From NCBI GenBank assembly GCA_021203865.1, contig JAJQAJ010000095.1:1-38035 (forward strand): a stretch of 38,035 bases of DNA, written 5' to 3'. The notes below the pieces were generated by a model. That model ran no database searches, had not been told where the DNA came from, and saw only the letters and a list, made by a program, of their open reading frames with translations. Numbering within the stretch: the first letter of the stretch is position 1; each line of letters begins with the position of its first letter. Positions 8,543 through 16,348 of this stretch are shown here, piece by piece. Position numbers and translations under genes: made by a program. Source of the stretch: Clostridia bacterium. Its GTDB lineage: Bacteria > Bacillota > Clostridia > Christensenellales > Borkfalkiaceae.

Positions 8543-11500
8543 CCACGTCACCGTAGGTTTGGACGAATTCATCAAGCGTCATGATGACGTTTCGGGGCTT
8601 TGAACCCTGCGCCGGGGTGATGTAACTCATCTCGGTCATCCAGTCTATTATTTTGCAGGCTTTGACGTAGTTCACGCCGACGTGTCTTTGAATGGATGTA
8701 ACGGACGCCGCCTTGTTGTCTATGCAAAACCTAAGTGCCCTGACATATGTGTCGTCGATTTTTGTATCTGACGAACCTCCTTTTACGCCCGAGGTCGAAC
8801 CTTGAACAGTGTCTTCATCCGTCTTGTTTATGAACTCTTCGACGTCGGGGTCGAAGTAATGTTCATTTTTCTCACTTACATAATCGACGATGTCCTGTAT
8901 CTCTTCCTTTATGAAACAGCCCTGGATTCTTTCAAGGTTGGATTTATCGGCGCTTTTGAAGTACATATCGCCCTTGCCAAGAAGTTTTTCCGCGCCGCCG
9001 ATATCGAATATTGTCTGCGAGTCCTTGAATGAATTGACTTTGAAACCTATCCTCGTGGGAAGGTTTGATTTTATGAGCCCGGTTATGCAGTCCACTGACG
9101 GACGCTGGGTCGCCAAAATAAGGTGTATTCCGCACGCCCTCGCCTTCTGTGTGAGCTTAATTATGCTCGACTCGATTTCCTTTCTGGCCTGGAGCATGAG
9201 GTCTCCGAACTCGTCGAGAATAATGACAATCTTACAAAGTTTTTCCTCGCCCTCTTCAAGATTCGCGTTGTAGTCACCTATGTCGCGCGTGACTTTCCCC
9301 TTTTCGGTCTTTTCTTTGAAGAGACCGTATCTTCTCTCCATCTCCGCTATCGCCCATTTCAGGGCTTTAATGACCTTGTTGACGTCGGAGAGAATGTCAT
9401 TTATCATGAGGTGCGGAAGTTTTGAATAAACTATGAATTCAACCTGTTTGGGATCGACGAGGATGAACCTCAGATCTTCCGGACCGTACTTATAAATGAG
9501 GCTGACGATGAGCGCGTTAAGACATATCGATTTGCCGGACCCGGTCGTGCCGGCGATGAGAAGATGCGGCATTTCAGTTATGTCGGGGCATATGGGCCTT
9601 CCGTCAATGCTCTTTCCAAGTCCAAAAACCAATGACCCCGGCTTGGAATCGAGAAAAGCTGGAGTTTCTAAAAGCGCTTTAAGTCCTATTATCCCGCCCT
9701 TAGGATTGGGAACTTCCAAAGAAAGACACGACTGCTTGTAGTTTCTGTATCCGTTTATCGTCTCGGCATGAAGCGCCATCTGTATGTCGGGTATGTAACT
9801 CAAAGCTTTGGTGTTCTGTCTCGCGTCCTCCAGCATGACGTCGTATCTCACGACCTTGCAGCCCGTGATGACCCTCTCTATGTGGCTTTCTATGTTGTAA
9901 GACCTCAAAACCTCAACAATGTCTATTTTGTGGTGTTCTATCTCCGAGCTTATGTTGCCACTGGACTCTTCATAGTCGGAAAGAAGAGAGATGGGCGGTT
10001 TTTTGTACTGTCTCCATTTGTGCAAAGTCTTGGGCTTGGGCTCTTCCGCGGGTTTGGGTTCGCGGGTTGCGTTTCCCCTTGTGGGGGGAGTTATTTCAAA
10101 TTTCGGGCGTTCGGGCTCGGCACGCACCACCCTTTCCTCTTCCGGCGTTTCATCGGAAAAGCCCCTCATGCGTCCACGCGAGATTTCGTCTTCCGCTGAA
10201 TTTTCGTCATCCCCTTCGTCATTGTCGCTGTAATCGAAAAGATTTGCCCTCGAACGTCTGTCGAAATCTCCGGATGACAGGTTTTCGTTGTCCGGGCCGA
10301 AAAGATTCAAGAAACTTAGGTCGGGCCTCAAAGCGTCCCCGTCATCATCCGGCACATCCGAATCGGACGTCATGTCGAAAAATTCCCCCTCGCTAAATCC
10401 GGACGGCTCCGCGCCTTCGGCTCTTCCGCGGAACATCCCGCTCTCCGGAATTTCTCCATCTTCCTCATCGAAATCTTCTTGCGTTTCAAATACTTCTTTC
10501 GGCTCGTCCGCCGTGTCCCCGTAATACCCAAAGGTCTCTTCGTCAGCCATGTCTTCATCCTCCTCAAAGGATATAGGCGCGGCCGCGGGCACATTGGCGG
10601 ATTCTTCTGAGGGCGAAACATCTAAATCTATGGGCTGAGACGAGGTCATGTCCCCGAAAATGTCAGCCGAAGGCTCCTCCCCGAAGACGAAGTCGACGGG
10701 GTACTCCTCATGAGCGCTCGTATCAATATGGCTCTCTTCTCTTTTGGATGGTATGTTACCGGTCGCGACGAACCCGTCATTGTCTCCGAAACCGCTGTAA
10801 TAGTCGTTCTGATTGTTCACGGGATGATTGAAATAAGACGAGTCGCTGTATATGAGATTACTGTGGAAACTGTCTCCGGCGGAGCCGTGTTCGCCGAAAA
10901 GAATCTCTCTGCTGTCGGGTTCATGTGCTTTGGGCACCGCGGCGGATTCGGATGAGGGACCATTTCCCGTTGCGGGTTCGGCCAAATCAGCTCTTAGCGC
11001 GGCATCGGCACTTTCAGCGGGGATGGCGTCTTCCTCGTGCTCCGTGGGTGGAACGTAAAGAGGTTTTTTAGTGTTCACCGCGACTTTGATTGTTCTCGGG
11101 TTTGAATATGAAACCGGCTCGGACAAAACCGCGGAGATGGGTTTTTCCGCTCTTTTTGAATAACTCTCTTCCTCGTCGTCGTCATATGATTTGACGTTCG
11201 AAAATTTGGAAACCTTGTTTTTGAAAAGCATGTTCCTCACGGCAATGAAGGACACGCCTATGAGCACGAGGGATGCCACGGCGAATATGACATATGCTCC
11301 TATGTAAGTCGTGAGGGCGGCGACGGGATAGACAATCAGCGCGGATATGACGCCGCCGCAGGTGTAGCCCGAAATGCCATCGGAGGCGAGCCTGTACGTG
11401 TCGCCGAGGTATCCGCCGTATGAGGCACCGTCAATATCCAGACCTATAAGCTCAGCTGAAACTGTCTGGAAAAGAAGGAAAAGACAGAGGGCCGCGAAAA

Positions 11501-11771
11501 AAACGGCGACAGCCCACTTTCCGGAAGGTCTTTTGGCCCTGTCGGATATAAGCAGAACTCCGGCGTAGCAGAGAAGAGCGATGAGGAAAATACATCCGTA
11601 ACCGAACGAACCGTACATGAAATCACACACCGCTTTGCCGACATTGGAAAAGAGCACGCTTCTCGTGACGCAGCACAAAAAAAGGAAGATGCTCACTACG
11701 ACGACCATAAATCCCACGGTCTCGCGCGGTATCATTCCTCCCGTTTTTCTGCTTTCGTTTCTCTCACTCAC
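8535..11771 (-). CDS. ftsK: DNA translocase FtsK/SpoIIIE
   Basis: Hexameric motor that pumps chromosome DNA through the closing septum (or into the forespore). The 1078-residue protein has about four N-terminal membrane helices (to about residue 178), then a roughly 400-residue acidic, low-complexity linker rich in D, E, S and P, the RecA-like motor with Walker A GTTGSGKS near 740 and Walker B IILDEFGDLM near 850, and a C-terminal winged-helix gamma domain (about 1005-1070) that would read KOPS/SRS-type sequences. The long linker is more typical of FtsK than of Bacillus SpoIIIE. It starts at GTG with only a weak ribosome site, and the leader pairs with upstream sequence (see repeat at 11772-11897). 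Confidence 0.95.
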   Translation of the reverse strand: MSERNESRKTGGMIPRETVGFMVVVVSIFLFLCCVTRSVLFSNVGKAVCDFMYGSFGYGCIFLIALLCYAGVLLISDRAKRPSGKWAVAVFFAALCLFLLFQTVSAELIGLDIDGASYGGYLGDTYRLASDGISGYTCGGVISALIVYPVAALTTYIGAYVIFAVASLVLIGVSFIAVRNMLFKNKVSKFSNVKSYDDDEEESYSKRAEKPISAVLSEPVSYSNPRTIKVAVNTKKPLYVPPTEHEEDAIPAESADAALRADLAEPATGNGPSSESAAVPKAHEPDSREILFGEHGSAGDSFHSNLIYSDSSYFNHPVNNQNDYYSGFGDNDGFVATGNIPSKREESHIDTSAHEEYPVDFVFGEEPSADIFGDMTSSQPIDLDVSPSEESANVPAAAPISFEEDEDMADEETFGYYGDTADEPKEVFETQEDFDEEDGEIPESGMFRGRAEGAEPSGFSEGEFFDMTSDSDVPDDDGDALRPDLSFLNLFGPDNENLSSGDFDRRSRANLFDYSDNDEGDDENSAEDEISRGRMRGFSDETPEEERVVRAEPERPKFEITPPTRGNATREPKPAEEPKPKTLHKWRQYKKPPISLLSDYEESSGNISSEIEHHKIDIVEVLRSYNIESHIERVITGCKVVRYDVMLEDARQNTKALSYIPDIQMALHAETINGYRNYKQSCLSLEVPNPKGGIIGLKALLETPAFLDSKPGSLVFGLGKSIDGRPICPDITEMPHLLIAGTTGSGKSICLNALIVSLIYKYGPEDLRFILVDPKQVEFIVYSKLPHLMINDILSDVNKVIKALKWAIAEMERRYGLFKEKTEKGKVTRDIGDYNANLEEGEEKLCKIVIILDEFGDLMLQARKEIESSIIKLTQKARACGIHLILATQRPSVDCITGLIKSNLPTRIGFKVNSFKDSQTIFDIGGAEKLLGKGDMYFKSADKSNLERIQGCFIKEEIQDIVDYVSEKNEHYFDPDVEEFINKTDEDTVQGSTSGVKGGSSDTKIDDTYVRALRFCIDNKAASVTSIQRHVGVNYVKACKIIDWMTEMSYITPAQGSKPRNVIMTLDEFVQTYGDVDG

Positions 11772-11897
11772 CTTGGTTTCCCGCCCTATACAATATTATA
11801 ATAGCTTATAAATCATTATACCAAAAGACACAAAAAATAACAACAAATTACTTACAAAAGGCACCTCATTTATGAAAAAAGACGGCGGGAAACCAAG
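11772..11897. repeat. 14-bp inverted repeat joining ilvC terminator and ftsK leader
   Basis: CTTGGTTTCCCGCC at 11772-11785 is the exact reverse complement of GGCGGGAAACCAAG at 11884-11897. In minus-strand RNA the first occupies the bases directly before the ftsK GTG start, and the second is the loop plus 3' arm of the ilvC terminator. The ftsK promoter lies between them. The two RNA segments could pair in cis on read-through transcripts or in trans. Confidence 0.6.
11815..11843 (-). promoter_or_regulatory. Promoter for the ftsK operon
   Basis: Minus-strand TTGTTA (11838-11843), 17-bp spacer, TATAAT (11815-11820). Start of transcription is predicted near 11808, giving a leader of about 37 nt. 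A second TATAAT (11795-11800) without a good -35 is also present. Confidence 0.65.
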
Positions 11898-11908
11898 CTC
11901 CCGCCGCC
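11874..11908 (-). terminator. Terminator downstream of ilvC
   Basis: Minus-strand hairpin GGCGGCGGGA / TCCCGCCGTC (ten pairs, one G-U, loop GCTTGGTT) followed by TTTTTTC. A strong intrinsic terminator 21 bases after the ilvC stop. Its loop and 3' arm match the ftsK leader in reverse complement. Confidence 0.85.
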
Positions 11909-11929
11909 AGATTTTTGCGTGAAATTTTA

Positions 11930-12970
11930 TCAGAAATGTCCGGTCTTTCCCTTCTCCGACTCCGACACCGTGTCCTCGTCGTTCCAGCTGTAAAGCGAAC
12001 GTATTTCCGCGCCGACTTTTTCAAGGGGCTGGTTTTCCTCATAGAGGCGCATGGCGTTGAAATGGGCTCTGCCGTTGTTATTTTCCGCGAGGAAATTGGA
12101 GGCGAAGGTGCCGTCCTGAATCTCGTCGAGAACTTTTCTCATCTCCTTCTTGACCTCGGGAGTTATGATGCGTTTGCCCACTTCGTAGTCGCCATACTCG
12201 GCTGTGTCGGAGCAGGAATACCTCATGAGTTTGAAGCCGCCCTTGTAGATGAGGTCGACAATGAGCTTCATCTCATGCACGCACTCAAAGTACGCGTTCC
12301 TGGGATCGTACCCGGCTTCGACGAGAGTCTCGAAACCCGCTCTCATAAGAGCGGTGACACCGCCGCAGAGGACGCACTGCTCACCAAAAAGATCAGTTTC
12401 GGTCTCGCATTTGAAGGTGGTTTCCAAAGAGCCGGCTCTCGCGCAGCCTATCGCCGCAGAATAGGCGAGCGCAATGTCCTGCGCCTTGCCCGTGTAGTCC
12501 TGGTACACAGCGAAGACATCGGGAACGCCCTTGCCTTCCACGTACTCAGAACGGACCGTGTGTCCGGGGCCCTTGGGCGCCACCATGATGACGTCGGCGT
12601 TTGCGGGGGGCACGATGAGCTTGTAGTGGATGTTGAATCCGTGCGCGAAAAGAAGCGCGGCGCCGTCTTTGAGATTCTTCTCAATGCTTTCCTTGTAAAC
12701 AGGTGCCTGGACCTCGTCGTTTATGAGAAGGCTGACGATGTCACCTTTTTTGACCGCATCGGCCACAGGCAAAACCTCAAATCCCGCCTCTTTGGCCTTT
12801 TTCCAGGACTTTCCGCCCTCTCTCACGCCGATGACGACGTTTATTCCGCTGTCCCTAAGATTAAGGGCGTGAGAATGTCCCTGGCTGCCGTAGCCTATGA
12901 CGGCGACAGTTTTGCCTTTGAGGACCGCCATGTTACAGTCGTTGAAATGATACATTCTTGCTTCTGCCAT
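11930..12970 (-). CDS. ilvC: Ketol-acid reductoisomerase (class I)
   Basis: Second enzyme of branched-chain amino acid synthesis. It isomerises and reduces acetolactate or acetohydroxybutyrate using NAD(P)H and Mg2+. The 346 residues fit the short class I form. The N-terminal Rossmann fold has [12 protein letters not shown], and the following loop [15 protein letters not shown] has the R/S/K pattern usual for NADPH. The C-terminal knotted domain carries the metal-binding acids ([14 protein letters not shown] and [19 protein letters not shown]). A GGAGG lies seven bases before the ATG. It is monocistronic, with its own strong promoter and terminator; no other ilv or leu gene is nearby, and the short leader leaves no room for an attenuator. 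Confidence 0.97.
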   Translation of the reverse strand: MAEARMYHFNDCNMAVLKGKTVAVIGYGSQGHSHALNLRDSGINVVIGVREGGKSWKKAKEAGFEVLPVADAVKKGDIVSLLINDEVQAPVYKESIEKNLKDGAALLFAHGFNIHYKLIVPPANADVIMVAPKGPGHTVRSEYVEGKGVPDVFAVYQDYTGKAQDIALAYSAAIGCARAGSLETTFKCETETDLFGEQCVLCGGVTALMRAGFETLVEAGYDPRNAYFECVHEMKLIVDLIYKGGFKLMRYSCSDTAEYGDYEVGKRIITPEVKKEMRKVLDEIQDGTFASNFLAENNNGRAHFNAMRLYEENQPLEKVGAEIRSLYSWNDEDTVSESEKGKTGHF

Positions 12971-13009
12971 ATGATTCCTCCAAATGGATCTTTTGTATGT
13001 ATATCAAAA

Positions 13010-13038
13010 ATTATAAAGAAACTCTCATTGGATGTCAA
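13010..13038 (-). promoter_or_regulatory. Consensus promoter for ilvC
   Basis: Minus-strand TTGACA (13033-13038), 17-bp spacer, TATAAT (13010-13015): a perfect sigma-A consensus. Predicted leader is about 33 nt. Confidence 0.8.
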
Positions 13039-13054
13039 ATTAAAGACTTATGTA

Positions 13055-13084
13055 TTGCGCAAATGCCTCCTTAAATGGTATAAT
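13055..13084 (+). promoter_or_regulatory. Promoter for the DUF815 ATPase gene
   Basis: Plus-strand TTGCGC (13055-13060), 18-bp spacer, TATAAT (13079-13084). It diverges from the ilvC promoter, with the two -35 boxes 16 bases apart. Confidence 0.6.
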
Positions 13085-13116
13085 TGCATCTGAAGTATCG
13101 GCATTCGGAGCGAAAA

Positions 13117-14247
13117 ATGGAAAAAATCGCACTAACGGCGCTTCGCCGTCTAAGCGCCAACCCCCTCGTCTACTGCCTTTTCCACATCAAAGAAGAAGGA
13201 CGAGAAGAGTTTTTGGGCGAGCTTTACTCACGCGGCGGAGAATTAGATCTATTGGGATACCTCTCCGACCTCATTTTAAAAGATGAGAACGCCTTCTCCC
13301 TTACGCTTGCGAAAGGAAAGACACCCTCAAAATACGTCATCAAGGCATTTTTTGACGACGCCGGGAAGATTTTCGACATGGCAAGGTCAGCGCAGGGGCC
13401 AGATTTTGAGATTGGTAAGATAAAATACGGCCTTGACGGCGGAGAAAAAAACTTTGAAACTTTAAAAAATTTTTACCTTAAACACGGCTGCGGGGACCTC
13501 ATAGGGAATGTCGCGTTCGACTATGACGGTGAAAGACTTGTGCCGATAGAAAACGTTTCCAAAACCACCCTAAAAGATCTCAAAGAGTACGAGAGCGAAA
13601 AAAGGGAAGTTATTTTCAACACGGAAAACTTCATTTCGGGGTCACCCTTTTACAACATGCTTCTCTACGGCGACAGGGGAACGGGAAAATCCTCAACCGT
13701 GCAGGCACTGATAAACGAATACTCGGGGAAGGGCCTTAGGCTTATTCAGCTCGACAAGAAGTACATAGGACGTCTGAATGACGTGAGACGCCTTGTCGGT
13801 GGCACGAAACTCAAATTTCTGCTTTTCATTGACGACCTCACGCTAAGCCCCGACGACCGGAACCTTCCTGCCTTCAAAGCCGCTCTCGAGGGCTCTGTCT
13901 ACGACTGGGACAACTGCATGGTCGTGGCTACGTCCAACCGCCGCCACATCATAAAAGAAAGCTTTACAGACAGGGACGCCGACATCCACCCCGGGGACGC
14001 GAACCAGGACATAATATCCCTCTCCGACAGGTTCGGCCTGACGGTTCTCTTTTCGACGACCGGAAAAGAAGGCTACCTCTCAATCGTACGCCAGCTATCG
14101 AAAGACATGGAGCTTAAAACCAAAGACCTTGACGCTCTCGCGGAAAAATGGGCGATGTACCACGGAGGCAGATCGCCTAGATGCGCGAAACAGTTCTGCC
14201 TCTACGTTTCAGCCTGCGAAAAATCGAAAAAAGAAATTGATTTCTAG
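13117..14247 (+). CDS. DUF815-family AAA+ ATPase
   Basis: A member of the DUF815 AAA+ ATPase family, whose cellular role is not established. About 376 residues. The first 190 residues are not recognisable. The ATPase core has Walker A LLYGDRGTGKSSTVQALI, Walker B FLLFIDDL, a sensor-like ATSNRRHI stretch and an arginine-finger region LSDRFGLTV. The ATG at 13117 is chosen because CGGAG lies six bases upstream and the promoter's -10 box overlaps any earlier start. The preceding gene is divergent ilvC and the next is spoVG; spoVG has its own promoter, so functional linkage is not shown. Confidence 0.9.
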   Translation: MEKIALTALRRLSANPLVYCLFHIKEEGREEFLGELYSRGGELDLLGYLSDLILKDENAFSLTLAKGKTPSKYVIKAFFDDAGKIFDMARSAQGPDFEIGKIKYGLDGGEKNFETLKNFYLKHGCGDLIGNVAFDYDGERLVPIENVSKTTLKDLKEYESEKREVIFNTENFISGSPFYNMLLYGDRGTGKSSTVQALINEYSGKGLRLIQLDKKYIGRLNDVRRLVGGTKLKFLLFIDDLTLSPDDRNLPAFKAALEGSVYDWDNCMVVATSNRRHIIKESFTDRDADIHPGDANQDIISLSDRFGLTVLFSTTGKEGYLSIVRQLSKDMELKTKDLDALAEKWAMYHGGRSPRCAKQFCLYVSACEKSKKEIDF

Positions 14248-14349
14248 CTCGCGTCCCTTCTCTGACGCCGTTGAATTTATGCAAAAATACGGCATTTTTG
14301 AGAATTTGTAAAATTTTTTGTGAAAAACAAAAAAAACGACATATAGCTA

Positions 14350-14378
14350 TTGAAATTTATTAACGCTTAATGTAAAAT
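14350..14378 (+). promoter_or_regulatory. Promoter for spoVG
   Basis: TTGAAA (14350-14355), 17-bp spacer, TAAAAT (14373-14378). This is sigma-A like. In Bacillus subtilis spoVG uses sigma-H, but no clear sigma-H consensus was recognised here. The 170-base gap before spoVG otherwise holds only weak AT-rich inverted repeats near 14268-14300 that could slow transcription leaving the ATPase gene. Confidence 0.6.
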
Positions 14379-14419
14379 ACTGTCAAATAAAATTAAATAT
14401 TAATCTGGTAGGTGAAGGT

Positions 14420-14686
14420 ATGAAAATCTCAGACGTTCGAATCAGATTAGTTCAAAAGGAGGACAGTAAACTAAAAGCACTTGCTTCAATAACCATTGAT
14501 GACGGATTCGCTGTGCACGACATTAAAATTATTCAGGGCAATGAAGGAGTGTTTATAGTTATGCCCAGCAGAAAATCTAGTGATGGCACACAGTATAAGG
14601 ACATCGCTCACCCTATAAATACCGAGACCCGTGAATTGATAAAAGATGCAATCCTTAAGGCTTACTATGATGAACTGGAAAAATAA
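14420..14686 (+). CDS. spoVG: RNA/DNA-binding regulator SpoVG
   Basis: Small site-specific nucleic-acid binding protein, linked in Bacillota to control of division, sporulation and cell-wall or virulence genes. 88 residues, standard length. It begins with the family signature [11 protein letters not shown] and contains [21 protein letters not shown] and [23 protein letters not shown] precedes the ATG. It converges on ftsZ with a shared bidirectional terminator. Its presence suggests, but does not prove, a spore-forming ancestry; SpoVG also occurs in non-sporulating relatives. Confidence 0.96.
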   Translation: MKISDVRIRLVQKEDSKLKALASITIDDGFAVHDIKIIQGNEGVFIVMPSRKSSDGTQYKDIAHPINTETRELIKDAILKAYYDELEK

Positions 14687-14718
14687 GCCACATAGGTTTT
14701 TGTATATGACTAAATCTG

Positions 14719-14755
14719 TAAAAAAAAGACGCGGCACGCGGCTGCGTCTTTTTTT
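14719..14755. terminator. Bidirectional terminator between spoVG and ftsZ
   Basis: Hairpin GACGCGGC / GCTGCGTC (14728-14748, one G-T pair, loop ACGCG) flanked by nine A on the left and seven T on the right. It can terminate spoVG on the plus strand and the ftsZ transcript on the minus strand. Confidence 0.9.
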
Positions 14756-14774
14756 ATGTCCGGATTCTTGATTT

Positions 14775-16307
14775 TCATTCATCGTCTTTTTTGTGCTCAT
14801 TCATGCGCGAGACGAAAAGAGGGACATCTTTGTCGACGGGGCGTTCGGCCTCGGTTTGACCCTGGGGAGCCGGGGCGCCCGACTCCTGTCCGCCCTGCTG
14901 GGGCCGCGGGTTGTAATATCCGCCCTGCTGGGGCTGTTGATAGAACTGCTGTCCCTGAGAAGGCTGAGCGGGCGAAGGCTGCTGGGGATACTGACCCTGC
15001 TGAGGATAAGCTGTCTGAGGGTTGTAGTATCCGCCCTGGGCCTGCTGGGGATTGTAATACCCTCCCTGCTGGGGCTGAGGACTGTAGTATCCGCCCTGCT
15101 GCTGCGGGTTGTAATATCCGCCCTGAGGGGAACGGGCCTGACCGTATCCGGGATTTTGCGGACGCTGCGCGGTGGGTGTCTGCTGAGGAGCGTTTCCCCA
15201 GTAGCTGCCGCGAAGCTGGCTGTTTCTCTCACCAGTGCCCTGCTGGCCGGGAACGCGTCCCGGAGCGGGCTGCTGACCTCTCCCCGCGGCGTTTTGGTTT
15301 TTGTTATAGCCGCTGAAATCGGTCGCGATGACTGTTATTTCAACTTCGTCCTGCACATTGGGGTCTATCCTCGCGCCGAATATGATGTTCGCGGATGCGT
15401 CAACCACGTCTTTCACGAGGTTGGCGGCCTTCGTGACTTCGTCCAAAGTGAGGTCATTCCCTCCCACTACGTTCAGAATGACGCCGTGCGCGCCCTCTAT
15501 CGTCGTTTCGATGAGCGGGCTGTTTACGGCGACTCTCACAGCGTCGACTATCCTGTCCTCGCCGCGGGCAACACCCACACCGAGATGCGCGACTCCCTTA
15601 TCTTTGAGAATGGTCCTGACGTCGGCAAAATCAAGGTTTATGAGTGCGGGGTTCACGATGAGCTCAGATATGCCCTTAATTCCCTGTTTCAAAATCTCGT
15701 CCGCAACCAAAAGCGCGTCAACCATGGAGGTTCCCTTGGGAACAACCGACAAAATCTTGTCGTTCGGGATGAGGACGAGCGTGTCGACGAACTTTTTGAG
15801 GTTGTCAAGTCCCCTCTTTGTGTTCTCCTTCCTCGTCTTCCCTTCAAAGCCGAAGGGTTCGGTGACCACGGCCACGGTCAGAATCTTTAAATCCCTCGCG
15901 ATTTTCGCTATGACGGGCGCGGCACCCGTGCCGGTCCCGCCGCCCATTCCGCAGGTTATGAAAAGAAGGTCCGTGCCCTCAATGGCCTTGGTTATCTCCG
16001 CCTTGCTCTCTTCGGCGGCCTGCCTGCCGATTTCGGGGTCGGCGCCCGCGCCGAGGCCCTTTGTGAGCAATTTACCGAGCTGTATCTTGACGTCGCTTAG
16101 CGACATAGCGAGAACCTGGCTGTCGGTGTTCGCCGCGATATAATCGGTGCACGTTATTCCAGCCTTTATCATCCTGTTGACGGCGTTATTTCCGGCACCT
16201 CCGACACCTATCACCTTAATTTTGGCGCGGCCGGTGATGGCCTCCGAGTTCTCCTCGCTTTCGGAAAATAAGTTGAAGTTGCTGTTGTCCGGCATGTCAT
16301 TAAACAT
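14775..16307 (-). CDS. ftsZ: Cell division protein FtsZ with long repeat-rich linker
   Basis: Tubulin-like GTPase that builds the division ring. The core (about residues 20-320) has GGAGNNAVNRM, the GTP-binding GMGGGTGTGAAPVIA and the T7-loop segment NLDFADVRTIL. After it comes an unusual roughly 170-residue Q/G/P/Y-rich linker with five copies of GGYYNP or GGYYSP, then a C-terminal conserved peptide (DKDVPLFVSRMNEH) that normally contacts FtsA and other partners. Total 510 residues against 350-400 in most bacteria. The ATG at 16307 is preferred because GGAGGG lies six bases upstream; an ATG six codons earlier is possible. Last gene of the mraZ cluster. Confidence 0.97.
   Translation of the reverse strand: MFNDMPDNSNFNLFSESEENSEAITGRAKIKVIGVGGAGNNAVNRMIKAGITCTDYIAANTDSQVLAMSLSDVKIQLGKLLTKGLGAGADPEIGRQAAEESKAEITKAIEGTDLLFITCGMGGGTGTGAAPVIAKIARDLKILTVAVVTEPFGFEGKTRKENTKRGLDNLKKFVDTLVLIPNDKILSVVPKGTSMVDALLVADEILKQGIKGISELIVNPALINLDFADVRTILKDKGVAHLGVGVARGEDRIVDAVRVAVNSPLIETTIEGAHGVILNVVGGNDLTLDEVTKAANLVKDVVDASANIIFGARIDPNVQDEVEITVIATDFSGYNKNQNAAGRGQQPAPGRVPGQQGTGERNSQLRGSYWGNAPQQTPTAQRPQNPGYGQARSPQGGYYNPQQQGGYYSPQPQQGGYYNPQQAQGGYYNPQTAYPQQGQYPQQPSPAQPSQGQQFYQQPQQGGYYNPRPQQGGQESGAPAPQGQTEAERPVDKDVPLFVSRMNEHKKDDE
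14908..15125 (-). repeat. GGYYNP tandem repeats inside ftsZ
   Basis: Degenerate in-frame repeats coding for GGYYNPQ-type units, five clear copies (GGYYNP four times, GGYYSP once), separated by runs of Q and P. The nucleotide copies of about 15-27 bases (GGCGGATATTACAAC-like) are near identical, so the array could expand or contract. Confidence 0.85.
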
Positions 16308-16348
16308 GTTCTGCCCTCCATACATGTATTTTGATTTGGTGAAATGAA

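Noticed and set aside
11915-13093. 392-codon plus-strand open frame opposite ilvC
   Set aside because: Complement of a well-conserved gene; lacks promoter and ribosome site, and the product resembles nothing. Typical shadow frame of GC-rich third positions.
14268-14300. Possible terminator after the DUF815 gene
   Set aside because: Arms of only five GC-containing pairs with a long loop or AT-only arms; no convincing hairpin plus U-tract.
14420-14686. Sigma-H promoter for spoVG as in Bacillus subtilis
   Set aside because: A sigma-A-like pair is present and no clear sigma-H consensus could be seen.
14793-15890. 365-codon plus-strand open frame opposite ftsZ
   Set aside because: Mirror of ftsZ and its repeat linker; leucine-rich product results from the repeats.
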